Assembly: GCA_020849935.1 (NCBI GenBank)
Contig: JADZFJ010000570.1
Coordinates: forward strand, 1 to 8,509
Length of the DNA: 8,509 bases
Direction of reading: 5' to 3'
Source of the DNA: Crocinitomix sp.
GTDB lineage: Bacteria; Bacteroidota; Bacteroidia; Flavobacteriales_D; Crocinitomicaceae
Part shown: in pieces, positions 1-5,635 of the stretch
How the letters are laid out: each line of letters starts with the position of its first letter
Numbering within the stretch: position 1 is the first letter of the stretch
The notes under the pieces: generated by a model
The model's database searches: none
Seen by the model: only the letters and a program-made list of their open reading frames with translations
Told to the model about the DNA's origin: nothing
Program-made: the position numbers and the translations under genes

Positions 1-165
1 ACGGGGAGAATTTCCCTCGTAAAAGATGACCTGACCTTTTTTATAAAAATTGTTGCCCTTGTCCTCTCCTAAAAGTGTAATATCTTCTTTTGACAGGCAT
101 GAGAATATTCCTCCCTTGCTCGCACAATCTTCACATGATGGCATTTCAACTCTTTCAGCTTTCAT
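1..165 (-). CDS. Crp/Fnr-family transcriptional regulator, N-terminal part (runs off the window)
   Basis: Reading the minus strand from the ATG at 165 gives 55 open codons up to the window edge. The peptide begins MKAERVEMPSCEDC and continues with a stretch typical of the start of the cyclic-nucleotide-like sensor domain of Crp/Fnr regulators: F-x-x-L, then YKKGQVIFYEGNSP at residues 41-54, which matches the family pattern Y-x-x-G-x-x-I-F-x-E-G. Cysteines at 11, 14 and 23 (C-x2-C-x8-C) recall the N-terminal Fe-S cluster ligands of FNR, so an oxygen or NO sensor is plausible. The effector and DNA-binding halves are not visible. The gene is divergent from moeA, and the shared intergenic region contains FNR-like palindromes, so this protein is the natural candidate to regulate the cluster (inference). 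No Shine-Dalgarno is present, as is usual in Bacteroidota. It could also be a heme- or ligand-sensing Crp/Fnr member rather than a true FNR. Confidence 0.8.
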   Translation of the reverse strand, partial: MKAERVEMPSCEDCASKGGIFSCLSKEDITLLGEDKGNNFYKKGQVIFYEGNSPR

Positions 166-207
166 AATACAGAATTTTATAACGTAAAGCTATACCCATT
201 TAGTGTG

Positions 208-224
208 TTTTGATATTGTCAAAA
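208..224. promoter_or_regulatory. Palindrome TTTTGA-N5-TCAAAA, possible Crp/Fnr operator
   Basis: Perfect 6-bp arms are separated by 5 bp, centred at 216, about 50 bp upstream of the crp/fnr-like start. The TTGA...TCAA half-sites resemble FNR boxes (TTGAT-N4-ATCAA), but the spacing is one base shorter. It may be an autoregulatory site or simply an AT-rich palindrome. Confidence 0.3.
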
Positions 225-300
225 TCAGTAATATTTATGATTGATATCACTTTGTCACAGTAATTGAAAGCATTTTTTCCAAAACTTGATCTTATAATAC

Positions 301-312
301 TGATTTGTATCA
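301..312. promoter_or_regulatory. FNR-like operator upstream of moeA (TGAT-N4-ATCA)
   Basis: The 12-bp TGAT TTGT ATCA matches the central eight specified bases of the FNR consensus TTGAT-N4-ATCAA; the outermost base is off on both sides. Imperfect symmetry extends outward to about 296-317 with one mismatched pair. Its centre (306.5) is 29.5 bp before the first base of the TACCTTTG element at 336. That places it roughly 40 bp upstream of the expected transcription start, the classical class II activation position. The site at 3000-3011 has the same spacing. Confidence 0.55.
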
Positions 313-335
313 TTATTTATACAACCACAACGTAG

Positions 336-343
336 TACCTTTG
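336..343 (+). promoter_or_regulatory. Bacteroidota -7 promoter element (TACCTTTG) for moeA
   Basis: TACCTTTG is a perfect match to the TAnnTTTG -7 consensus of the Bacteroidota primary sigma factor. No TTTG -33 element is seen at the usual ~19-bp spacing; the position is taken by sequence just after the FNR-like palindrome, as expected for an activator-dependent promoter. The predicted start, near 347, leaves a very short A-rich leader before the ATG at 354. Confidence 0.5.
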
Positions 344-353
344 AAATAAAAAA

Positions 354-1529
354 ATGGTCTCTATTAACCAAGCGTTAAAACTCATTGACAGTCAAGTCAA
401 ATTAAGTGCAAGAGAAAATGTTGTTCTTACGGAAATGGTTGGACGAATTTTAGCTGAGCCTCTTTACGCACCTTTGGATCTTCCCCCTTTTAGACAATCA
501 GCCATGGACGGATATGCGATTAATTATCTGCCTGATCAAAAACACTATACCATTAAAGGAGAAATTGCTGCGGGTTCGTCCGACACTTTTGAATTAAAAC
601 CAGGAGAAGCTGTTCGAATTTTTACTGGTGCTTGTACACCTCATTCCGCCAATGCGGTCGTCATGCAGGAAAATTGCATTGCGCTGGACTCACTACTTAC
701 TTTACAGGATGAAGTAAAACTCTTTCAGCACATTCGGAATCAAGGAGATCAGATTAAGAAAAATTCGCTTGCATTGGAAAGTGGAACTCTGCTCAATCCA
801 GCAGCTGTTGGTTTCATCAGTGCACTTGGAATTGAAACTGTTAACGTTTATCGTAAACCAAAAATTGCAATCATAGCTACTGGAAGTGAATTAATTAAAC
901 CCGGAAATTTACTTTCCGCAGGAAAAATATATGAAAGCAATTCGTACATGCTTCAGGCAGCAATTGACTATTACCGTGTTGGTGAATCCGAAATATTTTC
1001 AGTGCATGATGACCTAGAGGCCACAAAATCCAAATTGCTGGAAGTAATGAATCGCGCGGATTTTGTTCTACTGTCTGGCGGAATTTCAGCAGGTGAATAT
1101 GACTTTGTTGCACAGGCATTAAATGAAATTGGCGTTGAAGGAGTCTTTCATAAAGTGAGACAAAAACCAGGCAAACCATTGTATTTTGGTGTTGAAAAAA
1201 ATAACCGTTACGTTTTTGCCTTGCCAGGAAATCCGAGCGCAGCAATGACATCATTTTTAATTTATGTACTACCAGCTCTTAAAAAATTTGCAGGAGGAGG
1301 ATTTAATGGTCTTCAAAAAATTAGGGGAAAAATTCAAACCGCCTATAAAAAAAATGACGACCGTACGCACCTTTTAAAAGCACACACGGATGAACATTCA
1401 GTGCGCATTCTGGATGGACAAAACTCGGACATTCTCATGTCATTTATACATGCCAATTCCATTGCTCTCATTCCGGAAGGCTCCCAAACAATTGACATCG
1501 ATCAATCACTTGAAGTCTTTCTTTTGTAA
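354..1529 (+). CDS. moeA: Molybdopterin molybdenumtransferase MoeA
   Basis: MoeA inserts molybdate into adenylylated molybdopterin (the product of MogA), giving active Mo-cofactor in the cytoplasm. The 391-residue length is normal for the family (about 390-410). The N-terminal half carries PPFRQSAMDGYA, with the MDGYA signature at 51-55. The central molybdopterin-binding domain, which resembles MogA, shows IAIIATGSEL (171-180), SGGISAGEYD (241-250), KPGKPLYFG (271-279) and ALPGNPSAA (289-297). The C-terminal beta-barrel domain runs from about 320 to the end. The ATG at 354 is the only start that gives a full N-terminus, directly after an A-rich leader and a perfect -7 element. The gene is followed after 59 bp by tnaA, probably on the same transcript. 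It is separated from the rest of the Moco genes by tnaA, but shares an FNR-like operator arrangement with them. I see no missing key motif. Confidence 0.96.
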   Translation: MVSINQALKLIDSQVKLSARENVVLTEMVGRILAEPLYAPLDLPPFRQSAMDGYAINYLPDQKHYTIKGEIAAGSSDTFELKPGEAVRIFTGACTPHSANAVVMQENCIALDSLLTLQDEVKLFQHIRNQGDQIKKNSLALESGTLLNPAAVGFISALGIETVNVYRKPKIAIIATGSELIKPGNLLSAGKIYESNSYMLQAAIDYYRVGESEIFSVHDDLEATKSKLLEVMNRADFVLLSGGISAGEYDFVAQALNEIGVEGVFHKVRQKPGKPLYFGVEKNNRYVFALPGNPSAAMTSFLIYVLPALKKFAGGGFNGLQKIRGKIQTAYKKNDDRTHLLKAHTDEHSVRILDGQNSDILMSFIHANSIALIPEGSQTIDIDQSLEVFLL

Positions 1530-1588
1530 AAAAACTCTCATAATTTATTACGTACTCTGAAAACAATTGCACAAAATTTTCACAATTT

Positions 1589-2965
1589 ATGAAACACAAA
1601 ACCATCATTGAACCATTTAAAATCAAATCGGTTGAACCCATAAAAATGACCACCGAAGAAGAGCGTATGATCTATTTGAAAGCGGCGCATTACAATCCGT
1701 TTCTGCTGGAATCAAAACATGTTATTATTGATTTTTTAACTGACAGCGGAACCTCTGCTATGAGTGCAGAACAATGGGCTGGCATTATGCGGGGAGATGA
1801 ATCTTACGCTGGCTCCGTTTCATGGAAAAATATGGAAACTGAAGTCACTTCACTTACTGGTATGCCTTTTATTCTACCCACACATCAAGGACGTGCTGCA
1901 GAGCGAATTATCTATTCTCATTTAGGGGGCAAAGAAAAAACATTTATCAGTAATACTCATTTTGATACGACCCGAGCCAATATTGAATTTTCGGGCGCAG
2001 AAGCGATTGACATAGTTATTGACGAAGGGAAAGACACTTCATTGATTCACCCTTTTAAGGGAAACATGAATCTTGAAAAACTGTCACAGATTATTAAAGA
2101 CAAAGGAGCTGAAAATATTGGCGCGGTAATTCTCACCGTCACCAACAATAGTGGTGGTGGACAACCTGTAAGTATGGAAAATGCAATTGCAATAAGTGAG
2201 ATCTGCAAAGCTAATAAGGTCCTCCTTTTATTAGATTGTTGCCGGATTGCGGAAAATTCCTACTTCATTAAGATGCGTGAAAAGGCTTATGCAAATAAAT
2301 CGTCTCGCGAAATTGCACAGGCAATGTTTGCCCTAGCAGATGGTGCTGTCATGAGCGCTAAAAAAGATGCACTCGTTAACATGGGTGGATTTCTTGCACT
2401 TAGAGATAAAGCACTTGCAGACGCTTGTACCAATCTCTTGATTATTACAGAGGGTTTTACCACCTACGGTGGACTCTCAGGACGAGACATGGAAGCTCTG
2501 GCAATCGGCTTGCAAGAAATTTTTGATCCACATTATTTAGAATACCGTATCAAAAGCACCACTTATTTGGGTGAGCATCTTCACAAATTAGGAATTCCAG
2601 TTATGCTTCCAATTGGTGGTCATGCAGTTTACGTTGACGCAAAGAAACTTTACCCACACATTCCAGTAGATCAATATCCAGGGCAAGCATTGGTATGTGA
2701 ACTGTACCTTAAAGCGGGCATTCGCACGGTTGAAATTGGATCGGTGATGTTTGGAAAATACGATGATGATCATGATCTCATTCCAGCAAATATGGAGTTG
2801 GTTAGGCTAGCAATACCGCGTCGCGTTTATACTCAAAGTCATATCGAGTATGTTATTGAAACATTTGCGGAAATATTGCAAGATGCACCTAAAATAAAGG
2901 GCTACAAAATCACTCAGGAACCACAATACTTGAGACACTTTACTGCACACTTTGAGAAACTGTAG
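1589..2965 (+). CDS. tnaA: Tryptophanase (tryptophan indole-lyase), PLP-dependent
   Basis: This beta-eliminating lyase splits L-tryptophan into indole, pyruvate and ammonia; family members also act on cysteine and S-alkylcysteines. The 458 residues fit the tryptophanase/tyrosine phenol-lyase family (about 455-475). Visible motifs are LTDSGTSAMS (50-59), the catalytic-tyrosine motif GDESYAGS (69-76, Tyr73), PTHQGR (97-102, PLP phosphate region), Asp216 and Arg219 in LLLDCCR, the PLP lysine in MSAKKD (255-260, Lys259), GGHAVYVDA (343-351) and IPRRVYT (409-415). Three specificity positions are of tryptophanase type rather than tyrosine phenol-lyase type. Asp126 (in FDTTR) and His450 (in LRHFTA) match the tryptophanase Asp/His pair, and Ile383 replaces the phenol-binding Arg of tyrosine phenol-lyase. 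The gene lies 59 bp after moeA with no convincing promoter of its own, an unusual place for tryptophanase. No TnaC-like leader peptide is seen. Overall sequence is somewhat mixed between the two subfamilies, so substrate is inferred. Confidence 0.88.
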   Translation: MKHKTIIEPFKIKSVEPIKMTTEEERMIYLKAAHYNPFLLESKHVIIDFLTDSGTSAMSAEQWAGIMRGDESYAGSVSWKNMETEVTSLTGMPFILPTHQGRAAERIIYSHLGGKEKTFISNTHFDTTRANIEFSGAEAIDIVIDEGKDTSLIHPFKGNMNLEKLSQIIKDKGAENIGAVILTVTNNSGGGQPVSMENAIAISEICKANKVLLLLDCCRIAENSYFIKMREKAYANKSSREIAQAMFALADGAVMSAKKDALVNMGGFLALRDKALADACTNLLIITEGFTTYGGLSGRDMEALAIGLQEIFDPHYLEYRIKSTTYLGEHLHKLGIPVMLPIGGHAVYVDAKKLYPHIPVDQYPGQALVCELYLKAGIRTVEIGSVMFGKYDDDHDLIPANMELVRLAIPRRVYTQSHIEYVIETFAEILQDAPKIKGYKITQEPQYLRHFTAHFEKL

Positions 2966-2993
2966 GAGTCAAAAGGTCATCTATATTTTCCAA

Positions 2994-3017
2994 AATAAAT
3001 GATTCATATCATTTATT
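2994..3017. promoter_or_regulatory. 24-bp inverted repeat with FNR-like core, upstream of the exporter/moa operon
   Basis: Perfect 10-bp arms (AATAAATGAT and its complement) flank 4 bp, with TGAT-TCAT-ATCA at 3000-3011 as the core. The core fits eight of ten specified FNR-box positions. The centre (3005.5) is 29.5 bp before the -7 element at 3035, exactly the spacing found before moeA. It has no G+C-rich stem or U-tract, so it is better read as an operator than as a terminator of tnaA. Confidence 0.6.
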
Positions 3018-3034
3018 AAAACGCAAGTCTATGC

Positions 3035-3042
3035 TAATTTTG
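3035..3042 (+). promoter_or_regulatory. Bacteroidota -7 promoter element (TAATTTTG) for tauE-moaD-moeB-moaE-moaC/mog
   Basis: TAATTTTG perfectly matches the TAnnTTTG consensus. No TTTG -33 box is present at standard spacing; the FNR-like palindrome occupies the upstream region instead. The predicted transcript begins near 3046, giving a leader of about 30 nt. That leader contains a small possible hairpin: GTTATG at 3047-3052 pairs with CATAAC at 3063-3068 across a 10-nt loop, just before the start codon. Confidence 0.5.
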
Positions 3043-3076
3043 TTTCGTTATGTATGAAATGGCATAACAAAACTTT

Positions 3077-3832
3077 ATGAGTAGCGAACTTATTTTCTGG
3101 ATTCCAATCGTTTGCATTCCGATCATTGCGTTTCTGTATGCATCCGTTGGACATGGGGGTGCTAGTGGATATCTGGCGCTGATGACAATCATGGGTCTTT
3201 CTCAAGAAATCATGAAGCCCACTGCACTCATGTTAAATATTTTAGTTTCCGGCATTGCATTTTTCTACTTCTGGAAGGCTGGCTTTTTCCGATTCAAATT
3301 GTTTGCAGCATTTGCGGTGGGTTCCATTCCATTTTCATTCGTTGGCGGAATGATTGAAACTGATCCATACATTTACAAAAGCATCTTAGGTATATTTCTA
3401 ATTATTGCGACCTTAAAACTTATAGGCATTTTTGATCGCAAAAAAATATCAGAATCAGCTTCTCAATCTAAAGAAGTAAATTTACTTTTGGCTATTACTA
3501 TTGGGAGTATAATTGGATTTTTTAGCGGCTTGATTGGGATTGGTGGTGGAATTATTTTGAGCCCAGTGATTCTACTTTTAGGTTGGGCAAACTTGAAAGA
3601 ATCTGCAACGGTTTCTGCACTTTTTATATTTGTGAATTCAGTAGCTGGATTTGCAGGTCAAGTTACAAGCGGTATTCACTTCTCCTCCGAAATTGTAATG
3701 ATGACTGGACTTGCGGTAGCTGGTGGACTTACTGGATCTTATTTCGGAACATTCCGTTTCAATAGCAGTGTTCTTAAAAAAGTACTTGCCTTCGTTTTAT
3801 TATTTGCATCCCTCAAATTACTTATTGTTTAA
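3077..3832 (+). CDS. TauE/SafE-family membrane anion exporter (sulfite/organosulfonate type)
   Basis: This is a polytopic inner-membrane protein of 251 residues, the usual size for TauE/SafE (COG0730) proteins, which move sulfite, sulfoacetate or related organic anions. The family's internal duplication is visible. Repeat one has the glycine-rich YASVGHGGASGYLAL (21-35) and repeat two has GLIGIGGGIILSPVILLLG (151-169), each followed by a conserved helix (KPTALMLNI at 47-55; ESATVSALFIFVN at 175-187). Hydrophobic segments lie at about 6-21, 51-67, 74-90, 100-117, 136-154, 157-169, 179-197, 206-224 and 235-250. A charged cytoplasmic-type linker with RKK lies near 120-133. It is the first gene of the operon, behind a perfect -7 element, and moaD starts only 10 bp after its stop. 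The substrate cannot be read from sequence; sulfite or another sulfur oxyanion is the family guess. Confidence 0.85.
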   Translation: MSSELIFWIPIVCIPIIAFLYASVGHGGASGYLALMTIMGLSQEIMKPTALMLNILVSGIAFFYFWKAGFFRFKLFAAFAVGSIPFSFVGGMIETDPYIYKSILGIFLIIATLKLIGIFDRKKISESASQSKEVNLLLAITIGSIIGFFSGLIGIGGGIILSPVILLLGWANLKESATVSALFIFVNSVAGFAGQVTSGIHFSSEIVMMTGLAVAGGLTGSYFGTFRFNSSVLKKVLAFVLLFASLKLLIV

Positions 3833-3842
3833 AAGTCTAATT

Positions 3843-4079
3843 ATGAACGTGACTGTTTTATTTTTTGGAATGCTCGCAGAAGTAACACAAACTTCAGTTT
3901 TGGAACTGAATACAAATTCAATGCATTTGACCGACTTTCAAAATGAGGTTCTGAACTTGTTTCCTGATCTCAAAAAAATGTCTTTTAAAATTGCGGTCAA
4001 CGAAAAAATTGTGGAAGAAGATGTTCCATTAACGGCATTTTCAAAAATCGCATTCTTACCACCCTTTGCCGGAGGATAA
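3843..4079 (+). CDS. moaD: Molybdopterin synthase small subunit MoaD (sulfur carrier)
   Basis: MoaD is a ubiquitin-like protein that carries sulfur as a C-terminal thiocarboxylate and delivers it, with MoaE, to cyclic pyranopterin monophosphate. The ATG at 3843 gives a 78-residue protein starting MNVTVLFFGMLAE, the typical first beta strand of MoaD, and ending FLPPFAGG with the obligatory Gly-Gly terminus. A longer in-frame reading from 3723 would overlap the end of the exporter gene by over 100 bp and add a non-homologous N-terminus, so I reject it. The stop codon overlaps the moeB start by one base (TAATG). The GGAGGA that encodes Gly-Gly also looks like a Shine-Dalgarno for moeB, although its spacing is short. 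The length and ending are normal for the family. Confidence 0.92.
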   Translation: MNVTVLFFGMLAEVTQTSVLELNTNSMHLTDFQNEVLNLFPDLKKMSFKIAVNEKIVEEDVPLTAFSKIAFLPPFAGG

Positions 4080-5164
4080 TGTTAAGCGATCAGGAAAAAT
4101 ATCGCTACAGCCGTCAATTGATTCTTGACAATGTCAAAGAGCAAGGACAGGACCGTTTAAAAAATTCACGGGTATTGGTAATAGGGGCAGGCGGTTTAGG
4201 TTGCCCGGTACTATTATATCTAGCCGGCGGTGGAATTGGAAAAATAGGAATCATGGATCATGACCTGATTGATGAATCGAACTTACATCGTCAAGTTTTA
4301 TACGGTACGGAAGATTGCGGAAAATCAAAAGCGCTTATCGCAGAAAAAAAACTGCATGGGCAAAATCCGTTCATCCAAATTGAAACCTACCCCTACAAAT
4401 TAACACCAACTAATGCCCGTGAAATTTTCAAACAATACGATTTGATTGTAGATGGGACCGATAATTTTTCAGCTCGTTATATCATCAATGACGCTGCCGT
4501 TTTAGAAAATAAACCTGTTGTTTACGGTGCACTTTACAAATTTGAAGGGCAGGTGACCGTATTCAATTATCAAAATGGTCCAACTTACCGTTGTCTTTTT
4601 CCTGAACCTCCTAAACAGGCGCCCAACTGCAACGAAGCAGGTGTACTAGGTGTTCTCCCGGGAATCATCGGGCTCTATATGGCGAACGAAGTACTTAAAA
4701 TTTGTCTTGGCACCGGAACAATTTTATCTGGAAAAATGCACATCTACAACGGACTAAGTTCCCAACTTTCAACTGTTCAGATCTCTAAGAATAATACCCT
4801 GAAGATCAAATCTATGCAAATACATTATGAAACAACAGGCATAAGTATTTGTGAATTCGATAATCTCAATATTCAGGAAATAAACTCAGACACTTTTAAC
4901 GAATTAATTCATACTGAAGCTACTTTTCTGGATGTTCGAGAAAGCTGGGAACTACCCAGAATCTTGAGTCGAAGCTCATTAGAGATACCACTTAATCAAA
5001 TTGAAAATAGAGTGACCGAAATTCCAAAAGATAAACAGGTTATTGTTTTTTGCAAAAGCGGCAACCGGTCAAAACTTGCAATTCATTTCCTCACCAAACA
5101 TTTTGGATTTAAAAATTTATACAATCTAAAAGAAGGCATTAAAAACTGTCAGATACCCGTATGA
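4079..5164 (+). CDS. moeB: MoaD-activating adenylyltransferase MoeB with C-terminal rhodanese domain
   Basis: This E1-like enzyme adenylylates the MoaD C-terminus; the fused rhodanese domain can supply the sulfur, as in eukaryotic MOCS3. The ThiF/MoeB domain (about 1-235) shows the nucleotide loop VLVIGAGGLGCP (32-43), DESNLHRQ (65-72) with the catalytic Arg, VDGTDNFSARY (124-134), and APNCNEAGVLGVLPGIIG (181-198). The rhodanese domain (about 265-361) has FLDVRESWE (283-291) and the active-site loop CKSGNRS (325-331, Cys325). Of the four zinc cysteines known in E. coli MoeB (two CxxC pairs), only Cys172 in TYRCLF seems kept; no second CxxC is visible, so the structural zinc site is probably lost. 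The gene overlaps moaD by 1 bp and moaE by 4 bp (ATGA), indicating coupled translation. The 361-residue length is typical for MoeB-rhodanese fusions. A role in thiamine sulfur transfer (ThiF) is possible but unlikely next to moaD and moaE. Confidence 0.92.
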   Translation: MLSDQEKYRYSRQLILDNVKEQGQDRLKNSRVLVIGAGGLGCPVLLYLAGGGIGKIGIMDHDLIDESNLHRQVLYGTEDCGKSKALIAEKKLHGQNPFIQIETYPYKLTPTNAREIFKQYDLIVDGTDNFSARYIINDAAVLENKPVVYGALYKFEGQVTVFNYQNGPTYRCLFPEPPKQAPNCNEAGVLGVLPGIIGLYMANEVLKICLGTGTILSGKMHIYNGLSSQLSTVQISKNNTLKIKSMQIHYETTGISICEFDNLNIQEINSDTFNELIHTEATFLDVRESWELPRILSRSSLEIPLNQIENRVTEIPKDKQVIVFCKSGNRSKLAIHFLTKHFGFKNLYNLKEGIKNCQIPV

Positions 5165-5589
5165 AAAAATCACTTTACACTGGAGCAATCACTCCACAAA
5201 AAATCGCCGACTCAATTGCGTATCATCAGACAAAAACAAACATTGGTGCGCATGACATTTTTTTAGGTCAGGTCAGAGCAGACGAAGTTAATGGAAAAAA
5301 AATAGCTGCTATTGACTACAGTTGTTACGAAGAAATGGCTGAAAAAATCTTACATAAAATTCGTGAGGCCACCTTTGAAAAATTTGACCTGACTTGCCTG
5401 CACATCTATCACAGCACTGGGATGGTAAAAGCTGGAGAACTATGCTTATTTGTTTTTACCTCATCCAGACATCGCAAAATGGCAATGGACGCGTGTCGTT
5501 TTATTGTAGAAGAAATCAAATTAAAAGTACCCGTTTTTGGTAAAGAAATTTTTGAAGATCACACTCATCAATGGAAAGTAAATACTTAA
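5161..5589 (+). CDS. moaE: Molybdopterin synthase catalytic subunit MoaE
   Basis: MoaE forms the heterotetrameric molybdopterin synthase with MoaD and converts cyclic pyranopterin monophosphate to molybdopterin. The 142-residue length is close to E. coli MoaE (150). Supporting motifs are GAHDIFLGQVR (29-39; the family usually reads GA...F.G.VR), IDYSCYEEMAEK (51-62), HIYHSTGMVKAGE (81-93, the IxHR.G.v..gE region) and SRHRKMAMDACRFIVEEIK (102-120). The substrate-lysine segment near the C-terminus reads LKVPVFGKEIFED (121-133), where E. coli has a PFWKRE-type motif. Lys128 is kept but the preceding W-K pair is F-G, which I believe is usual in Bacteroidota. The start overlaps the moeB stop by 4 bp. 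A 46-bp gap with no clear promoter leads to moaC-mog. Confidence 0.93.
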   Translation: MKKSLYTGAITPQKIADSIAYHQTKTNIGAHDIFLGQVRADEVNGKKIAAIDYSCYEEMAEKILHKIREATFEKFDLTCLHIYHSTGMVKAGELCLFVFTSSRHRKMAMDACRFIVEEIKLKVPVFGKEIFEDHTHQWKVNT

Positions 5590-5635
5590 AAAATCAATTC
5601 ACTATCCGCTGCGGCCGATTGTAATTTAAACAGCT

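Larger units (their letters stand above)
166..353. promoter_or_regulatory. Divergent regulatory region between crp/fnr-like gene and moeA
   Basis: This 188-bp AT-rich gap separates two divergent starts. It holds several palindromes. TTTTGA-N5-TCAAAA lies at 208-224; its TTGA/TCAA core is one base closer than a standard FNR box. TGATATCA lies at 242-249. TGAT-N4-ATCA lies at 301-312. A perfect TAnnTTTG element lies at 336-343 facing moeA. For the leftward gene the best -7 candidate is TAGCTTTA on the minus strand (192-185, one mismatch), which is weak. If that promoter is real, the 208-224 palindrome would overlap its upstream half and could mediate autoregulation. That part is inference. Confidence 0.55.

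Noticed and set aside
895..1254. 119-codon open frame on the minus strand inside moeA
   Set aside because: Lies wholly antisense to strongly conserved moeA motifs and resembles no protein family I know.
1530..1588. Separate promoter or tnaC-like leader for tnaA
   Set aside because: No TAnnTTTG element, FNR-like palindrome or short leader peptide with Trp is seen in the 59-bp gap.
2994..3017. Inverted repeat as transcription terminator of tnaA
   Set aside because: The stem is almost all A/T and is not followed by a T-run; its core and position fit an activator site better.
3723..3842. Extended moaD start giving a 118-residue protein
   Set aside because: The extra 40 residues are the out-of-frame reading of the exporter gene's end; MNVTVLFFG from ATG 3843 matches a normal MoaD start.
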